A stretch of DNA of 45,469 nt from Clostridiales bacterium VE202-21 (GCA_000509105.1 BAIF02000007.1:1-45469); one strand, 5' to 3'; positions 8,891-17,193 are shown, counted from the first letter of the stretch. The notes: a model not told the origin generated them from the letters alone. Numbers and translations are program-made.

Positions 8891-8914
8891 ACACAAACCA
8901 ATGACGACTTGCAG

Positions 8915-8965
8915 GGACACGGTAGTCGATGGGAGGTTATTTTACCGTGTCCTTTTCTCTTTTTC
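8915..8965 (+). terminator. Stem-loop terminator or attenuator before the regulatory module
   Basis: GGACACGGTA (8915-8924) pairs with TACCGTGTCC (8943-8952), followed by TTTTCTCTTTTTC. The loop holds a Shine-Dalgarno-like GGGAGG. Stem-loops of this form recur at 9077 and 10384 in front of the element's regulatory genes, which suggests attenuation rather than simple termination. The rest of the 533-bp gap (8733-9265) shows no gene. Confidence 0.6.
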
Positions 8966-9076
8966 GTAGTATCCATGATTTGCACCAGCTAAAAAAAGCG
9001 TAGTCCCTCCATCGGAGCCATCCGGCTTTGAATGTGAACTATACCATGTAAGCAATCATCCTTATAAAACACTTCC

Positions 9077-9115
9077 GCGCCCTGCAGGTCCGTTGCGACT
9101 TGCTGGGCGCTTTTT
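9077..9115 (+). terminator. Stem-loop terminator or attenuator upstream of the sigma-like gene
   Basis: GCGCCC (9077-9082) pairs with GGGCGC (9105-9110), followed by TTTTTGCTGTTTT. It lies 150 bp before the sigma-like start codon. Confidence 0.6.
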
Positions 9116-9265
9116 GCTGTTTTCTGAGGACAAGCCCGCCTCGAAAAAAATTTTTAAGAAATTTTCAAAAAGGAGGCTTTTAGCGGGTAGCGAGCGGCTT
9201 TGCGTTCGCCTTGTTAGCGGAAAGGGAGAAACCCACCTCATTCCCCCAGGAAAGGGGGTGAAAAG

Positions 9266-9700
9266 ATGGATATGATCCCCCGCAATGACTATGGCGAGCG
9301 GTGCCAGTTCGATGCTTACTGCAAGCTGGTACTGTACCATGAGGCAATCGACTACCTCCGGGAAATGCAGAGGCGCCGTGACAGGGAACTGTCATTCAGC
9401 GACCTTCCGCAAATGGAGATGGACAAGCTCTGCGTTGTAGATCATTACCCCAGTGACAGATTTACATTCTCGTCCCACGGATATGACCTGCATATCGAAA
9501 ACGAGCTCGTGGCTGACGCCTTCGCCGGCTTGTCTGTTCAGGAGCAGAGTATTTTGATCCTGCATTTTGTTCTGGACTTGCCGGATCAGGAAGTTGGTCG
9601 CCTTGTGGGAATGTCTCGCAGCGCCGTACAGCGGCGAAGGGCAAAATCACTCAATGAGCTACGGATCAAACTGGCTGCGCTCATGCCGAAGGGAGGTTGA
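9266..9700 (+). CDS. Sigma-70-like regulator, Tn916 ORF7 type
   Basis: A 144-residue protein of the small sigma-factor-like group found in the regulatory module of Tn916-type elements. The C-terminal half is a sigma region 4 helix-turn-helix: LSVQEQSILILHFVLDLPDQ, then EVGRLVGMSRSAVQRRR. The N-terminal part is charged and holds no clear promoter -10 recognition region. ATG at 9266 follows AAAGGGGGTG with good spacing. It is 7 bp upstream of an ORF8-like gene and in line with xis and int. By analogy with Tn916 ORF7 it probably raises transcription of excision and transfer genes; this is inference. Confidence 0.82.
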   Translation: MDMIPRNDYGERCQFDAYCKLVLYHEAIDYLREMQRRRDRELSFSDLPQMEMDKLCVVDHYPSDRFTFSSHGYDLHIENELVADAFAGLSVQEQSILILHFVLDLPDQEVGRLVGMSRSAVQRRRAKSLNELRIKLAALMPKGG

Positions 9701-9707
9701 AGAAACG

Positions 9708-9941
9708 ATGAAGCCTACATACAAGGGCAAGGAGCTTCTTCCTCTTTCGGTGATCGACGCCGCCCGTGACGGGGGCTCTCAGGCTGTGGATCAGGTACTC
9801 CGGTATTATGAGGGCTATATCAATAAGCTCTGCACGCGGACGCTTTACGATCCTGACGGTCAGCCCCATGTTCGGGTGGACGAGTACATGAAGCGCCGAT
9901 TGGAGATCAAGCTCATTCATTCCATTGTCAGCATGAGCTGA
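9708..9941 (+). CDS. Small helix-turn-helix protein, Tn916 ORF8 type
   Basis: A 77-residue protein resembling the helix-turn-helix-domain ORF8-like proteins that follow the sigma-like gene in Tn916-family elements. It begins MKPTYKGKELLPLSVIDAAR and has the conserved-looking VLRYYEGYINKLCTR. ATG at 9708 is chosen because GGGAGG (9691-9696) stands at good distance; a longer frame from 9567 lies inside the previous gene. It likely works with the sigma-like protein in controlling the element. Its exact role is not established here. Confidence 0.78.
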   Translation: MKPTYKGKELLPLSVIDAARDGGSQAVDQVLRYYEGYINKLCTRTLYDPDGQPHVRVDEYMKRRLEIKLIHSIVSMS

Positions 9942-10331
9942 CAAGCCCGGTCTGAAAGCGGAAACAGCTTACCCTTTCCCTGTTTCTCTCTTTCGTGGTC
10001 GAAGGCAGCACCTTGACAAAGAAAGCCCGTTGGGAGGCCAACGCCGCAGTATAAGGCAAACGGATACATTCCTGTTTGTGCCGAGCCATACGGCCGGTGC
10101 GCCATGACCTCGTTTCAAGTCCGCAGGACGGGACCACTGTAACGGGCGAGCGAACAGCACCAGACCGCAAAGCAAGCGTGGCAGCTTGCGGGCGATGACA
10201 CACGGGCAGGGTCAAAGATACTCGCGCATTGAACGCCCACAAAGCATTGTGCGCCGCACCCATCAGCATGGGCCGGGGTTAGACTCCCGTGGAGCTGTGC
10301 CAGCAGCCGTCCGTAAGCCTACTTTTCTTTT
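9942..10331. other. GC-rich non-coding stretch between regulatory and recombination modules
   Basis: No frame here has a convincing ribosome site or family resemblance. One stem, GAAACAG-12 nt-CTGTTTC with a CT-rich tail, lies near 9961-9992. The middle (10,030-10,320) is rich in short self-complementary blocks such as GCTTGCGG against CCGCAAAGC and could be a structured RNA or a DNA-processing site. Function unknown. Confidence 0.4.
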
Positions 10332-10365
10332 TTGAAAGTTTATGGATAGATCGTAAACTTTTCAA
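10332..10365. repeat. Inverted repeat upstream of xis
   Basis: TTGAAAGTTTA (10332-10342) and TAAACTTTTCAA (10354-10365) form an inverted repeat with one bulged base and an 11-bp spacer. CAATTAGCA follows directly (10363-10371) and recurs after the integrase gene at 12155. It may be a binding site for Xis or Int. Confidence 0.5.
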
Positions 10366-10383
10366 TTAGCAGCAGACAAACAC

Positions 10384-10448
10384 GGAGCAGCACGGTAAAA
10401 TAATGGTGGAAGTTATATTACCCACACATATTCGTGCTGTTCCTTTTC
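10384..10448 (+). terminator. Stem-loop terminator or attenuator before xis
   Basis: GGAGCAGCACG (10384-10394) pairs with CGTGCTGTTCC (10433-10443), followed by TTTTC. It ends 20 bp before the xis start codon and would limit read-through into xis-int. Confidence 0.6.
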
Positions 10449-10468
10449 ATAACTGAAAGGGGGTTCTC

Positions 10469-10675
10469 ATGTCTCAAACATGGAACGGCACGAAGAAAGA
10501 AACCCCTGAAAGAAGGACGTATACGGTTGACGATATTGCTCAAATTCTGGGCATCGGAAGAACTTCTGCATATATCCTTGTAAAAGAAGGGCACTTCAAA
10601 ATCGTGCGAATTGGTAACGCCATACGCATTTCCAAGCGGTCATTTGACGAGTGGCTTGACTCCCTCGACCTGTGA
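10469..10675 (+). CDS. xis: Excisionase (Xis-like helix-turn-helix protein)
   Basis: A 68-residue basic protein with an excisionase/MerR-like winged helix. TYTVDDIAQILGIGRTSAYI forms the helix-turn-helix and KIVRIGNAIRISKRSFDEWL the wing and final helix, as in Tn916 Xis. It would bend DNA at the element ends and bias the integrase toward excision. ATG at 10469 follows GAAAGGGGG. It lies 20 bp before the integrase start, so xis and int form one unit. Confidence in family is high. Confidence 0.88.
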   Translation: MSQTWNGTKKETPERRTYTVDDIAQILGIGRTSAYILVKEGHFKIVRIGNAIRISKRSFDEWLDSLDL

Positions 10676-10695
10676 TCCAAGAAAGGAAGAACGAT

Positions 10696-12090
10696 ATGGC
10701 ATCTATAATCAAGCGAAAGAAAAACTATTCCGTTGTTTACAACTATGTGGACGAAAACGGAGAAACCAAACAGAAGTGGGAAACCTGGCATACCCACAAA
10801 GAGGCCTTGAAGCGCAAGGCAGAAATCGAAAATCAGCAGCACACGGGAACTTTCCTCCCTCCAAGCAATCAGACGATCACCGAGTTCCTTTATGACTTCG
10901 TATCTCTTTACGGAGAAAAGAAATGGGGCGTGTCTATGTATGACAGCCAAACGGCGCTGATTGCGAACTATATCAATCCGATCATCGGTGATATGGAGGT
11001 ACAGGCGGTTACTCCCCGTGCGGTTGACGGTTATATCCAGACCTTGCAGAAAACCAAGTCGGTGTCTACCAAGACCCGAAAGGCTGTTACCACCTATGTC
11101 AGCGACAAGACCATTGAAAAGATCATCAAGCTCCTGCGGTGTGCGTTTAAGCAGGCGGTACGATGGGAAATCATTGCAAGAAATCCCTTTGACAATGTGA
11201 TCCTCCCTAAAACGGAGTATGCGAAACGGGATATCTGGACAGCGGATATGATCCGTCTTGCCCTGGACAAATGCACGGACAGCAAGCTCTATGTGGCAAT
11301 GAACCTTTCCTTTGCCTGCTCTCTGCGTATGGGTGAAATCCTGGGGCTGACCTGGGAGAACGTCCATATTTCCGATGAAGATATTGCTGCGGATAATGCC
11401 TATGTCTACATCGACAAGGAGCTGACACGGGCTTCCAAACGGGCGATTGAAACGCTGGGTGAGAAGGATATCTATTACATCTTCACTCCGCTCATGCCGA
11501 ACACCAGCACAAGAATTATCCTGAAAAAGCCGAAAACTGACTCCAGTATCCGTAAGGTGTGGCTGCCGAAAACGCTGGCTTACATCCTGCGGGAATGGAA
11601 GAAGTCCCAGGACGAGTTGAAAGGCTTCCTGGGCGACGAGTATCAGGACTTCGATCTGGTGGTGGCACTTCCCAATGGACGGCCCTGCGAGGATCGTATC
11701 ATCCTCAAAGAGTTTGCAAAGCTCCGTGAGGACGCAGGGCTGCCGAAGGTGGTCTTTCATTCTCTCCGTCATTCCAGTACCACCTACAAATTAAAACTCA
11801 ACCACGGCGATCTGAAAGCCACCCAGGGCGATACAGGCCATGCCGAGATCGACATGATAACCAGTATCTATGCTCACATTCTGGACGAGGATAGAAAGGT
11901 CAATGCTCAGAAATTTGAGACAGCCTTCTATGCCAAGCCTGATCTTCGCAGCGTCCGTCCGCCGGAGAAACCGGCAAAATCGGAGCCTGCGACCCTTGAC
12001 CTTGAAAGTCTTGTGGAGCAGCTTCAAAAGTCGCCGGAGCTGGCAAGTGCGCTCGCAGCCCTGATAGCGGCGCAAGCCCCGGCAAAGTGA
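10696..12090 (+). CDS. int: Tyrosine-recombinase integrase of the element
   Basis: A 464-residue phage-type integrase that cuts and joins the element at its attachment site. An arm-binding N-terminal region (SIIKRKKNYSVVYNYVDENG) and a core-binding domain precede the catalytic part. Active-site pieces visible are Arg in CSLRMGEILGLTW, HSLRHSS (HxxR), TGH, and Tyr in TSIYAHI. The long tail after the Tyr is Pro- and Ala-rich. ATG at 10696 follows AAAGGAAG; GTG at 10672 overlapping the xis stop is an alternative. It lies 187 bp from tRNA-Arg(CCT), the likely attachment gene. The attL partner is outside the window. Confidence 0.93.
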   Translation: MASIIKRKKNYSVVYNYVDENGETKQKWETWHTHKEALKRKAEIENQQHTGTFLPPSNQTITEFLYDFVSLYGEKKWGVSMYDSQTALIANYINPIIGDMEVQAVTPRAVDGYIQTLQKTKSVSTKTRKAVTTYVSDKTIEKIIKLLRCAFKQAVRWEIIARNPFDNVILPKTEYAKRDIWTADMIRLALDKCTDSKLYVAMNLSFACSLRMGEILGLTWENVHISDEDIAADNAYVYIDKELTRASKRAIETLGEKDIYYIFTPLMPNTSTRIILKKPKTDSSIRKVWLPKTLAYILREWKKSQDELKGFLGDEYQDFDLVVALPNGRPCEDRIILKEFAKLREDAGLPKVVFHSLRHSSTTYKLKLNHGDLKATQGDTGHAEIDMITSIYAHILDEDRKVNAQKFETAFYAKPDLRSVRPPEKPAKSEPATLDLESLVEQLQKSPELASALAALIAAQAPAK

Positions 12091-12104
12091 TCCGAAAAAT
12101 CGAA

Positions 12105-12165
12105 TTAGCAAAACGCAGAATTTTCTTAGCAAATTTCTGAAAAGCGTTCGAGTCCAATTAGCAAA
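12105..12165 (+). repeat. Three TTAGCAAA repeats between int and the tRNA (possible Int arm sites)
   Basis: TTAGCAAA occurs at 12105-12112, 12126-12133 and 12158-12165. TTAGCA also occurs at 10366, beside the xis-proximal inverted repeat. Short direct repeats near an attachment site are typical arm-type sites for tyrosine integrases. A hairpin, CTCCCGGTAA/TTACTGGGAG (12191-12220), follows. Confidence 0.5.
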
Positions 12166-12231
12166 TATACATCATGCGGCGTATAAAAATCTCCCGGTAA
12201 CGGAAGCAAAATTACTGGGAGAAGGAGGAAC

Positions 12232-12269
12232 AAAAAAACGCTGCAAACCCCGAAAAAAGGCTTGCAGCG
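12232..12269 (-). terminator. Terminator of the tRNA-Arg transcript
   Basis: On the minus strand CGCTGCAA (12269-12262) pairs with TTGCAGCG (12246-12239), followed by seven Ts (12238-12232). It begins 9 bp after the tRNA CCA. Confidence 0.8.
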
Positions 12270-12277
12270 GTGCTTTC

Positions 12278-12354
12278 TGGCGTCCCAGAGAGGATTTGAA
12301 CCTCCGACCCCACGCTTAGGAGGCGTGTGCTCTATCCAACTGAGCTACTGAGAC
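12278..12354 (-). tRNA. tRNA-Arg(CCT)
   Basis: The minus strand folds as a full cloverleaf: acceptor GTCTCAG/CTGGGAC, D-arm GCTC/GAGC, anticodon arm CACGC-CTCCTAA-GCGTG (anticodon CCT), T-arm GGAGG-TTCAAAT-CCTCT, and encoded CCA at 12280-12278. Its 3' end faces the integrase gene, so it is the probable attB gene. Confidence 0.93.
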
Positions 12355-12375
12355 ATTTTTAAGATTTATGCAATT

Positions 12376-12447
12376 TTCATTGCTCGAAGGAATCGAACGA
12401 TCTGCCGCTTAGGAGGCGGACGCTCTATCCTGCTGAGCTACAGAAAC
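12376..12447 (-). pseudogene. Decayed second tRNA-Arg(CCT)
   Basis: The 5' half is tRNA-like: GTTTCTG, GTAGCTCAGCAGGATAGAGC and the anticodon loop CTCCTAA (CCT). The 3' half is not. The acceptor strand cannot pair with GTTTCTG, the T-arm lacks the TTCRAAT loop in register, and the top anticodon-stem pair is T-C. It lies 22 bp upstream of the intact tRNA-Arg(CCT) on the same strand and shares CGCTTAGGAGGCG with it. Confidence 0.7.
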
Positions 12448-12492
12448 ATTCAGATATATTTATAAATAACTGAATGGTAAAACACAATTAAT

Positions 12493-12521
12493 AATATAAC
12501 ATGAATCAGTAAAATACTCAA
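12493..12521 (-). promoter_or_regulatory. Promoter for the tRNA-Arg pair
   Basis: Minus strand: -35 TTGAGT (12521-12516), 17-bp spacer, -10 TATATT (12498-12493). It lies about 45 bp before the decayed tRNA and would drive both copies. Confidence 0.55.
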
Positions 12522-12583
12522 CTTTTTTTCTAAACATTTTTACATTTTTTCTGTCTGGCTGAGAGATAAAATAGGACATGATC

Positions 12584-13459
12584 CTAGAAATTAATATATC
12601 CCTGCAGCCAGATTGTTCCCTTAAATCTTCTTCCAATCTCAGGCTCACCCATGACTTCTTTTGCGGGTACGCATACATCGAACTGCAGTTCATTTACATC
12701 CAGTTTCATCTGATACAGCGGTTCTTTTGTAAGAGTATTTTCTCGCTTTCTAACAGCAAGTATCTCTCCCATTATTGAGTACAAATCACATTCCACGCCG
12801 TAAGGCATAAAATATGTATCTACTATCGTAAATATATCTTCATGAATCAGCCTGCGGGATACTTTGGAATATGTATCGATATCATCCAGAGTAAGAGTTT
12901 CTATTGCCGTCTGGTCGCCGCTTCTGGCTGCATTAAGCAGCACTTTCCTGTTATCTGACGCTTCTTTTTCATTTTTCACCTGATCCTCACTCTTTTTTAC
13001 CGGAAACAGGATCTTCCCGGACAGAGCAAGACCGGAAAATGTAACTGAGACTGCCAGCTCGGTTGCAAAACCAAGCTGGCGCTCCCTCATATACTCGATT
13101 CCATTCTGCAGATGGAAAATAAGGCTGATACCAACTTTCGGATCCTCACATATTCCCACATACTCTTCCTTCTCGATTCTTTTTTCTACAATTACATCAG
13201 CGTATGTGGTTACACCGCTCCCTTCAAAATATGGAAAATAATAATCTGCATCGAAATTTTCAAATTCATCCAGTTCACCGCACAAGGTTATCCCCACATT
13301 TTGTCCGTATTCCTTCTGAAATTCACAGTAATCTGCCCAATTCTGATAAGATACGATAGTCTGGTGTGTAAAAGTAGTTTCTACCTGATTCAACAGTTCT
13401 TTTATATCTTTCTTTGTCTTCAGGTTGTTAAATCCAATTGCTTTCAGATATTGATGCAT
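12584..13459 (-). CDS. DUF3881-like protein of unknown function
   Basis: A 291-residue soluble protein that resembles DUF3881, a family found mainly in Lachnospiraceae. It begins MHQYLKAIGFNNLKTKKDIK. It has no signal peptide or membrane helix, and no catalytic motif is evident. The middle segment EASDNRKVLLNAARSGDQTA and the C-terminal PAKEVMGEPEIGRRFKG look family-conserved. The start is ATG at 13459, preceded by GGAG 7 bp away; TTG at 13471 also opens the frame but has no ribosome site. It follows serS on the same strand after 66 bp. Role unknown. Confidence 0.65.
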   Translation of the reverse strand: MHQYLKAIGFNNLKTKKDIKELLNQVETTFTHQTIVSYQNWADYCEFQKEYGQNVGITLCGELDEFENFDADYYFPYFEGSGVTTYADVIVEKRIEKEEYVGICEDPKVGISLIFHLQNGIEYMRERQLGFATELAVSVTFSGLALSGKILFPVKKSEDQVKNEKEASDNRKVLLNAARSGDQTAIETLTLDDIDTYSKVSRRLIHEDIFTIVDTYFMPYGVECDLYSIMGEILAVRKRENTLTKEPLYQMKLDVNELQFDVCVPAKEVMGEPEIGRRFKGTIWLQGYINF

Positions 13460-13525
13460 AATATTCTCCAAATTATAGTACTATATTATCTTAATACTAT
13501 TTTCTAATATATATTCATGAATCCG

Positions 13526-14812
13526 TTAATTTTTCGGAGTTATCACTGCATTCCCTCCCATATATGGGCGGAGCGCCTCCGGTATTTTTACGGAGCCGTC
13601 TGCCTGGAGGTTATTTTCCAGAAATGCAATCAGCATTCTTGGCGGAGCTGCTACCGTATTATTCAGTGTATGTGCAAAGTATTTTGTCTTATCACCCTTT
13701 ACACGTATTCCCAGCCTTCTGGCCTGTGCATCGCCCAAATTAGAGCAGCTTCCTACTTCAAAATATTTTTTCTGCCTTGGGGACCATGCTTCTACATCCA
13801 CGGATTTCACTTTTAAGTCAGCAAGGTCTCCGGAACAGCACTCCAGAGTACGCACCGGTACATCCAGAGACCGGAATAAATCCACCGTATTCTGCCATAG
13901 CTTATCATACCATTCCATACTGTCTTCCGGTTTGCATACAACAATCATTTCCTGTTTTTCAAATTGATGTATACGATATACACCGCGCTCTTCGATTCCG
14001 TGCGCCCCTTTTTCTTTTCTAAAACATGGGGAGTAACTTGTCAGTGTCTGTGGTAGCTCTGCTTCCTGCAACTGAGTGTCAATGAATTTTCCGATCATGG
14101 AGTGTTCGCTTGTTCCAATCAGATAGAGGTCTTCGCCCTCGATCTTGTACATCATGGCGTCCATTTCTGCAAAGCTCATAACGCCTGTTACAACATTGCT
14201 GCGAATCATAAAAGGAGGCACACAGTAGGTGAATCCTCTGTCGATCATAAAGTCTCTTGCATAGGAAATCACGGAAGAATGAAGACGTGCAATATCTCCC
14301 ATCAGATAATAAAATCCATTCCCAGCAACACGCCTTGCGCTGTCCAGGTCTATGCCATTAAAACGCTCCATAATTTCTGTATGGTAAGGTATTTCGAAGT
14401 CTGGAACGAATGGCTCTCCGTATCTCTCAACCTCTACATTCTCACTATCATCTTTTCCAATTGGTACGGATGGATCAATTATGTTTGGAATAATCATCAT
14501 GATCTTCCTGATATTTTCTTCTACTTCTTTTTCTTCTGCAGAGAGTGCTTCCATTCTGTCTGCATTTTCTGCTACTTTCTGTTTAAGGACTGCTGCTTCC
14601 TCTTTCTTTCCCTGTGCCATCAGCGCACCGATCTCTTTTGAGATTTTATTTTTTTCGGCTCTTAATGCCTCCACTTCTTGCTTAATATCCCGGTTTTTTT
14701 TATCCAGTTCTAAGACTTCATCTACCAAAGGCAGTTTTTCATCCTGGAATTTGTTCTTAATATTTTGTTTTACAGCTTCAGGGTTATTTCTTACAAATTT
14801 AATATCTAACAT
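13526..14812 (-). CDS. serS: Seryl-tRNA synthetase
   Basis: This class II synthetase charges tRNA-Ser and tRNA-Sec with serine. At 428 residues it is full length. The N-terminal coiled-coil arm (about residues 30-105, KKNRDIKQEVEALRAEKNKI) grips the tRNA long arm. The catalytic part shows class II motif 2 around CFRKEKGAHGIEERGVYRIH and motif 3 around NTVAAPPRMLIAFLE. ATG at 14812 is the start. It is 23 bp downstream of a DUF4446 gene, with no T-box leader in front, so it is probably read from that operon. A tRNA-Ser(GCT) lies at 45,170. Confidence 0.97.
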   Translation of the reverse strand: MLDIKFVRNNPEAVKQNIKNKFQDEKLPLVDEVLELDKKNRDIKQEVEALRAEKNKISKEIGALMAQGKKEEAAVLKQKVAENADRMEALSAEEKEVEENIRKIMMIIPNIIDPSVPIGKDDSENVEVERYGEPFVPDFEIPYHTEIMERFNGIDLDSARRVAGNGFYYLMGDIARLHSSVISYARDFMIDRGFTYCVPPFMIRSNVVTGVMSFAEMDAMMYKIEGEDLYLIGTSEHSMIGKFIDTQLQEAELPQTLTSYSPCFRKEKGAHGIEERGVYRIHQFEKQEMIVVCKPEDSMEWYDKLWQNTVDLFRSLDVPVRTLECCSGDLADLKVKSVDVEAWSPRQKKYFEVGSCSNLGDAQARRLGIRVKGDKTKYFAHTLNNTVAAPPRMLIAFLENNLQADGSVKIPEALRPYMGGNAVITPKN

Positions 14813-14835
14813 AGTATCTTTTCCTCTTTTCCTCT

Positions 14836-15360
14836 CTATCTTTTATTTAAATCATATGCTTCCTGGAATATAGCTCTTTCCAGTGACTCTGATTCCTCCT
14901 CAGCCAGCTCGATATAGCTCTGCCCTTTTACAACCTCTTTAATATAAGTATAACAGCCTTCCCTGCTGTGCATTGCATTTAATATCCATCCATTATCATT
15001 TTCATCCAGCATAGTCAGTGCAAAACTTAGATTGCCCCCCATTTCATGGAACGCATCGTATTTTACGATGCCAATTTTCTGATAATGGAGCTTCATTTTT
15101 TTATAAATATCCTGTATATCCAATTGATTTTTTTTTGCGATTTCCGCAATTTCATCAAGCTCAGAAAATCGTGTAAGCATGCTCTCTTCTAGATTCTTTC
15201 CATCTTTCCCTTTCATAAACGAAGAATAACTGGTTTTTAGCCTATTGTACTTCATATTTACACTGATTAACATAACAAATAACAGAACCTGTATCAAAAA
15301 CAAAAGTATAATCAAATACACAGGATCTAGTCCAATATTACCTAAAATCGTATTTTCCAT
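14836..15360 (-). CDS. DUF4446 membrane-anchored protein
   Basis: A 174-residue protein with one N-terminal membrane helix (LIILLFLIQVLLFVMLISVN), then a short coiled coil and a compact domain with GIVKYDAFHEMGGNLSFALT, the mark of the DUF4446 family. This family is common beside parAB in Clostridia. ATG at 15360 is chosen because AGGAGG lies 8 bp upstream; GTG at 15366 is too close to it. It lies between parB and serS on the same strand. Its biochemical role is unknown. Confidence 0.85.
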   Translation of the reverse strand: MENTILGNIGLDPVYLIILLFLIQVLLFVMLISVNMKYNRLKTSYSSFMKGKDGKNLEESMLTRFSELDEIAEIAKKNQLDIQDIYKKMKLHYQKIGIVKYDAFHEMGGNLSFALTMLDENDNGWILNAMHSREGCYTYIKEVVKGQSYIELAEEESESLERAIFQEAYDLNKR

Positions 15361-15499
15361 ACCCACTTCCTCCTTATTAAATTATGTATCCCCTTTTACC
15401 GCCAAATTTACCAATCTATTGCCATCACTGTTTATTATGCTGACATTTCCCCATATTATGATAAGCGGTACAATAGTGTGTATTTTAATTCATTACATC

Positions 15500-16423
15500 T
15501 CAATCATTTCTTATAGACATAATCAGATCGAATATACGTTCGAGTTCATCTTCTGAATAATACTCAATCTCAATTTTTCCTTTTCCATTTGCTTTTGGAC
15601 TCACATTTACCTTTGTACCAATGATATTTTTCATCTTTTCTTCCAGATTATCATAGATAAATGTGTGTTCAACTTTTTCGATTTTTTGTTCTTTTTTAGG
15701 ATTTTTCAGGGCCTTAACTAATTTCTCGGTCTCCCGGACACTTAATTTTTCGTCAAATATCTTGTTTGCAAGTATATATTGCTGTTCTTCATCGTCTATA
15801 GCAAGCAGAGCTCTGGCATGTCCTGTAGTAATCATGTCGTCTACTATCATTCTCTGTACTTTTTCACTCAGTTTTAGAAGACGCATAGAGTTTGTTACCG
15901 CTGTTCGGCTCTTTGATACTCTTTCTGCAACTTCATCCTGTTTCAGACTGAATTCTTCCAGCAGACGTTTATAGGCCATCGCCTCCTCAATAGGATTCAG
16001 GTTTTCTCTCTGAATATTCTCAATCAAAGATATTTCAACGATTTCCTGGTCAGTATAATTTTTTATAATTACAGGTATTTCCTTTAAGCCTGCAAGTTTT
16101 GCTGCCCGCCATCTTCTCTCACCTGCAATAATTTCATAGTAATCCTTTTTTTTCTGTACAACCAAAGGCTGTAAAACGCCAAACTGCTTGATCGAGTCTG
16201 AAAGTTCAAGAAGAGCATCTTCATCAAAATCTTTTCGCGGCTGCTCTCTGTTTGGTTCTACTTGATTAATTTTCACTAACATTTCGCCAGATTCATTTAC
16301 TACTCCCTGCTTTTCTGGCTGTGTTATGGTCTCCTGCTTTACAGGCTTTTTTACGGACTTATCACTTCTATCGGGAATCAGACTGTCTAAACCTTTTCCG
16401 AGTCCATTTCTTTTTACTGCCAT
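15500..16423 (-). CDS. parB: Chromosome-partitioning protein ParB (Spo0J)
   Basis: A 307-residue CTP-dependent clamp that loads at parS and spreads to organise the origin. The N-terminus MAVKRNGLGKGLDSLIPDRS is typical. The ParB/Srx catalytic core contains EQPRKDFDEDALLELSDSIK and AGERRWRAAKLAG. The helix-turn-helix region LKQDEVAERVSKSRTAVTNS reads parS. The C-terminal dimer domain ends in DLIMSIRND. It starts 2 bp after parA stops, so the pair is co-translated. Two perfect parS sites lie just upstream at 17258 and 17753. Confidence 0.96.
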   Translation of the reverse strand: MAVKRNGLGKGLDSLIPDRSDKSVKKPVKQETITQPEKQGVVNESGEMLVKINQVEPNREQPRKDFDEDALLELSDSIKQFGVLQPLVVQKKKDYYEIIAGERRWRAAKLAGLKEIPVIIKNYTDQEIVEISLIENIQRENLNPIEEAMAYKRLLEEFSLKQDEVAERVSKSRTAVTNSMRLLKLSEKVQRMIVDDMITTGHARALLAIDDEEQQYILANKIFDEKLSVRETEKLVKALKNPKKEQKIEKVEHTFIYDNLEEKMKNIIGTKVNVSPKANGKGKIEIEYYSEDELERIFDLIMSIRND

Positions 16424-16425
16424 TC

Positions 16426-17193
16426 TTATTCCTCTCCTTTATTAATCACTTCTTCTGCTAACATCATATAACTCTCTGCTCCGGCAGACTTTGGATCATA
16501 TAAATTAATAGGCATCCCGTAGCTGGGTGCTTCTGCCAAACGGATATTCCTCGGTATTATAGTCTTATAAATATTCTGATTTAAGTTATCTTTCACATTC
16601 TCGACTACCTGTAAAGAAAGATTAGTTCTGGCATCATACATTGTAAATACAACACCTTCTATTTCCAGTGATGGATTCAGCCTTTCCTGTACCAGTTCAA
16701 TGGTATGTACCAATTGGCTCAACCCTTCCAGTGCATAATATTCACACTGAATAGGTACAAGTACGGAATCGGCCGTAGTCATGGCATTAATAGTAAGCAT
16801 GCTCAATGCAGGTGGACAATCAATAATCACAAAATCATAATCGTCCTTAACCTTTTCAATTTCATTTTTAATAATATATTCCTTGTTATCAACACCAATT
16901 AATTCAATTTCCGCTGCTGATAAGTCTATATTAGATGGAAGAACATCAAGATTATCAAAAACTTCTCTGCAAATACATTCCTCAATTCTGGCGCCACCGA
17001 TAATCAAATCATATACAGTGTTTTCAACTTCATTTTTATTTACACTAAGCCCACTCGTCATATTTCCTTGCGGATCCATATCCAAGGCTAAAACCTTTTG
17101 TCCCAGTCCAGCAAGTGAAGATGATAGATTAATAGCCGTTGTAGTCTTACCCACACCACCCTTTTGGTTTGCAATTGCTATAATTCTTCCCAT
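16426..17193 (-). CDS. parA: Chromosome-partitioning ATPase ParA (Soj)
   Basis: A 255-residue deviant Walker ATPase that moves ParB-parS complexes and, in Bacillus, regulates DnaA. The N-terminus MGRIIAIANQKGGVGKTTTA carries the KGGVGKT Walker A with signature Lys. Also visible are LDMDPQGN and VIIDCPPALSMLT (Walker B). ATG at 17193 is chosen because AAAGGAGT lies upstream; the frame is open to 17217 without a better start. It precedes parB. A parS site lies 65 bp upstream of the start, so ParB spreading could repress it. Confidence 0.97.
   Translation of the reverse strand: MGRIIAIANQKGGVGKTTTAINLSSSLAGLGQKVLALDMDPQGNMTSGLSVNKNEVENTVYDLIIGGARIEECICREVFDNLDVLPSNIDLSAAEIELIGVDNKEYIIKNEIEKVKDDYDFVIIDCPPALSMLTINAMTTADSVLVPIQCEYYALEGLSQLVHTIELVQERLNPSLEIEGVVFTMYDARTNLSLQVVENVKDNLNQNIYKTIIPRNIRLAEAPSYGMPINLYDPKSAGAESYMMLAEEVINKGEE

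Noticed and set aside
10540..11772. 410-codon minus-strand frame opposite the integrase
   Set aside because: The plus strand has full integrase motifs; the antisense reading has no recognisable domain and is explained by codon bias.
12376..12447. Second functional tRNA-Arg(CCT)
   Set aside because: The acceptor stem cannot pair and the T-loop is out of register, so it is called a pseudogene.
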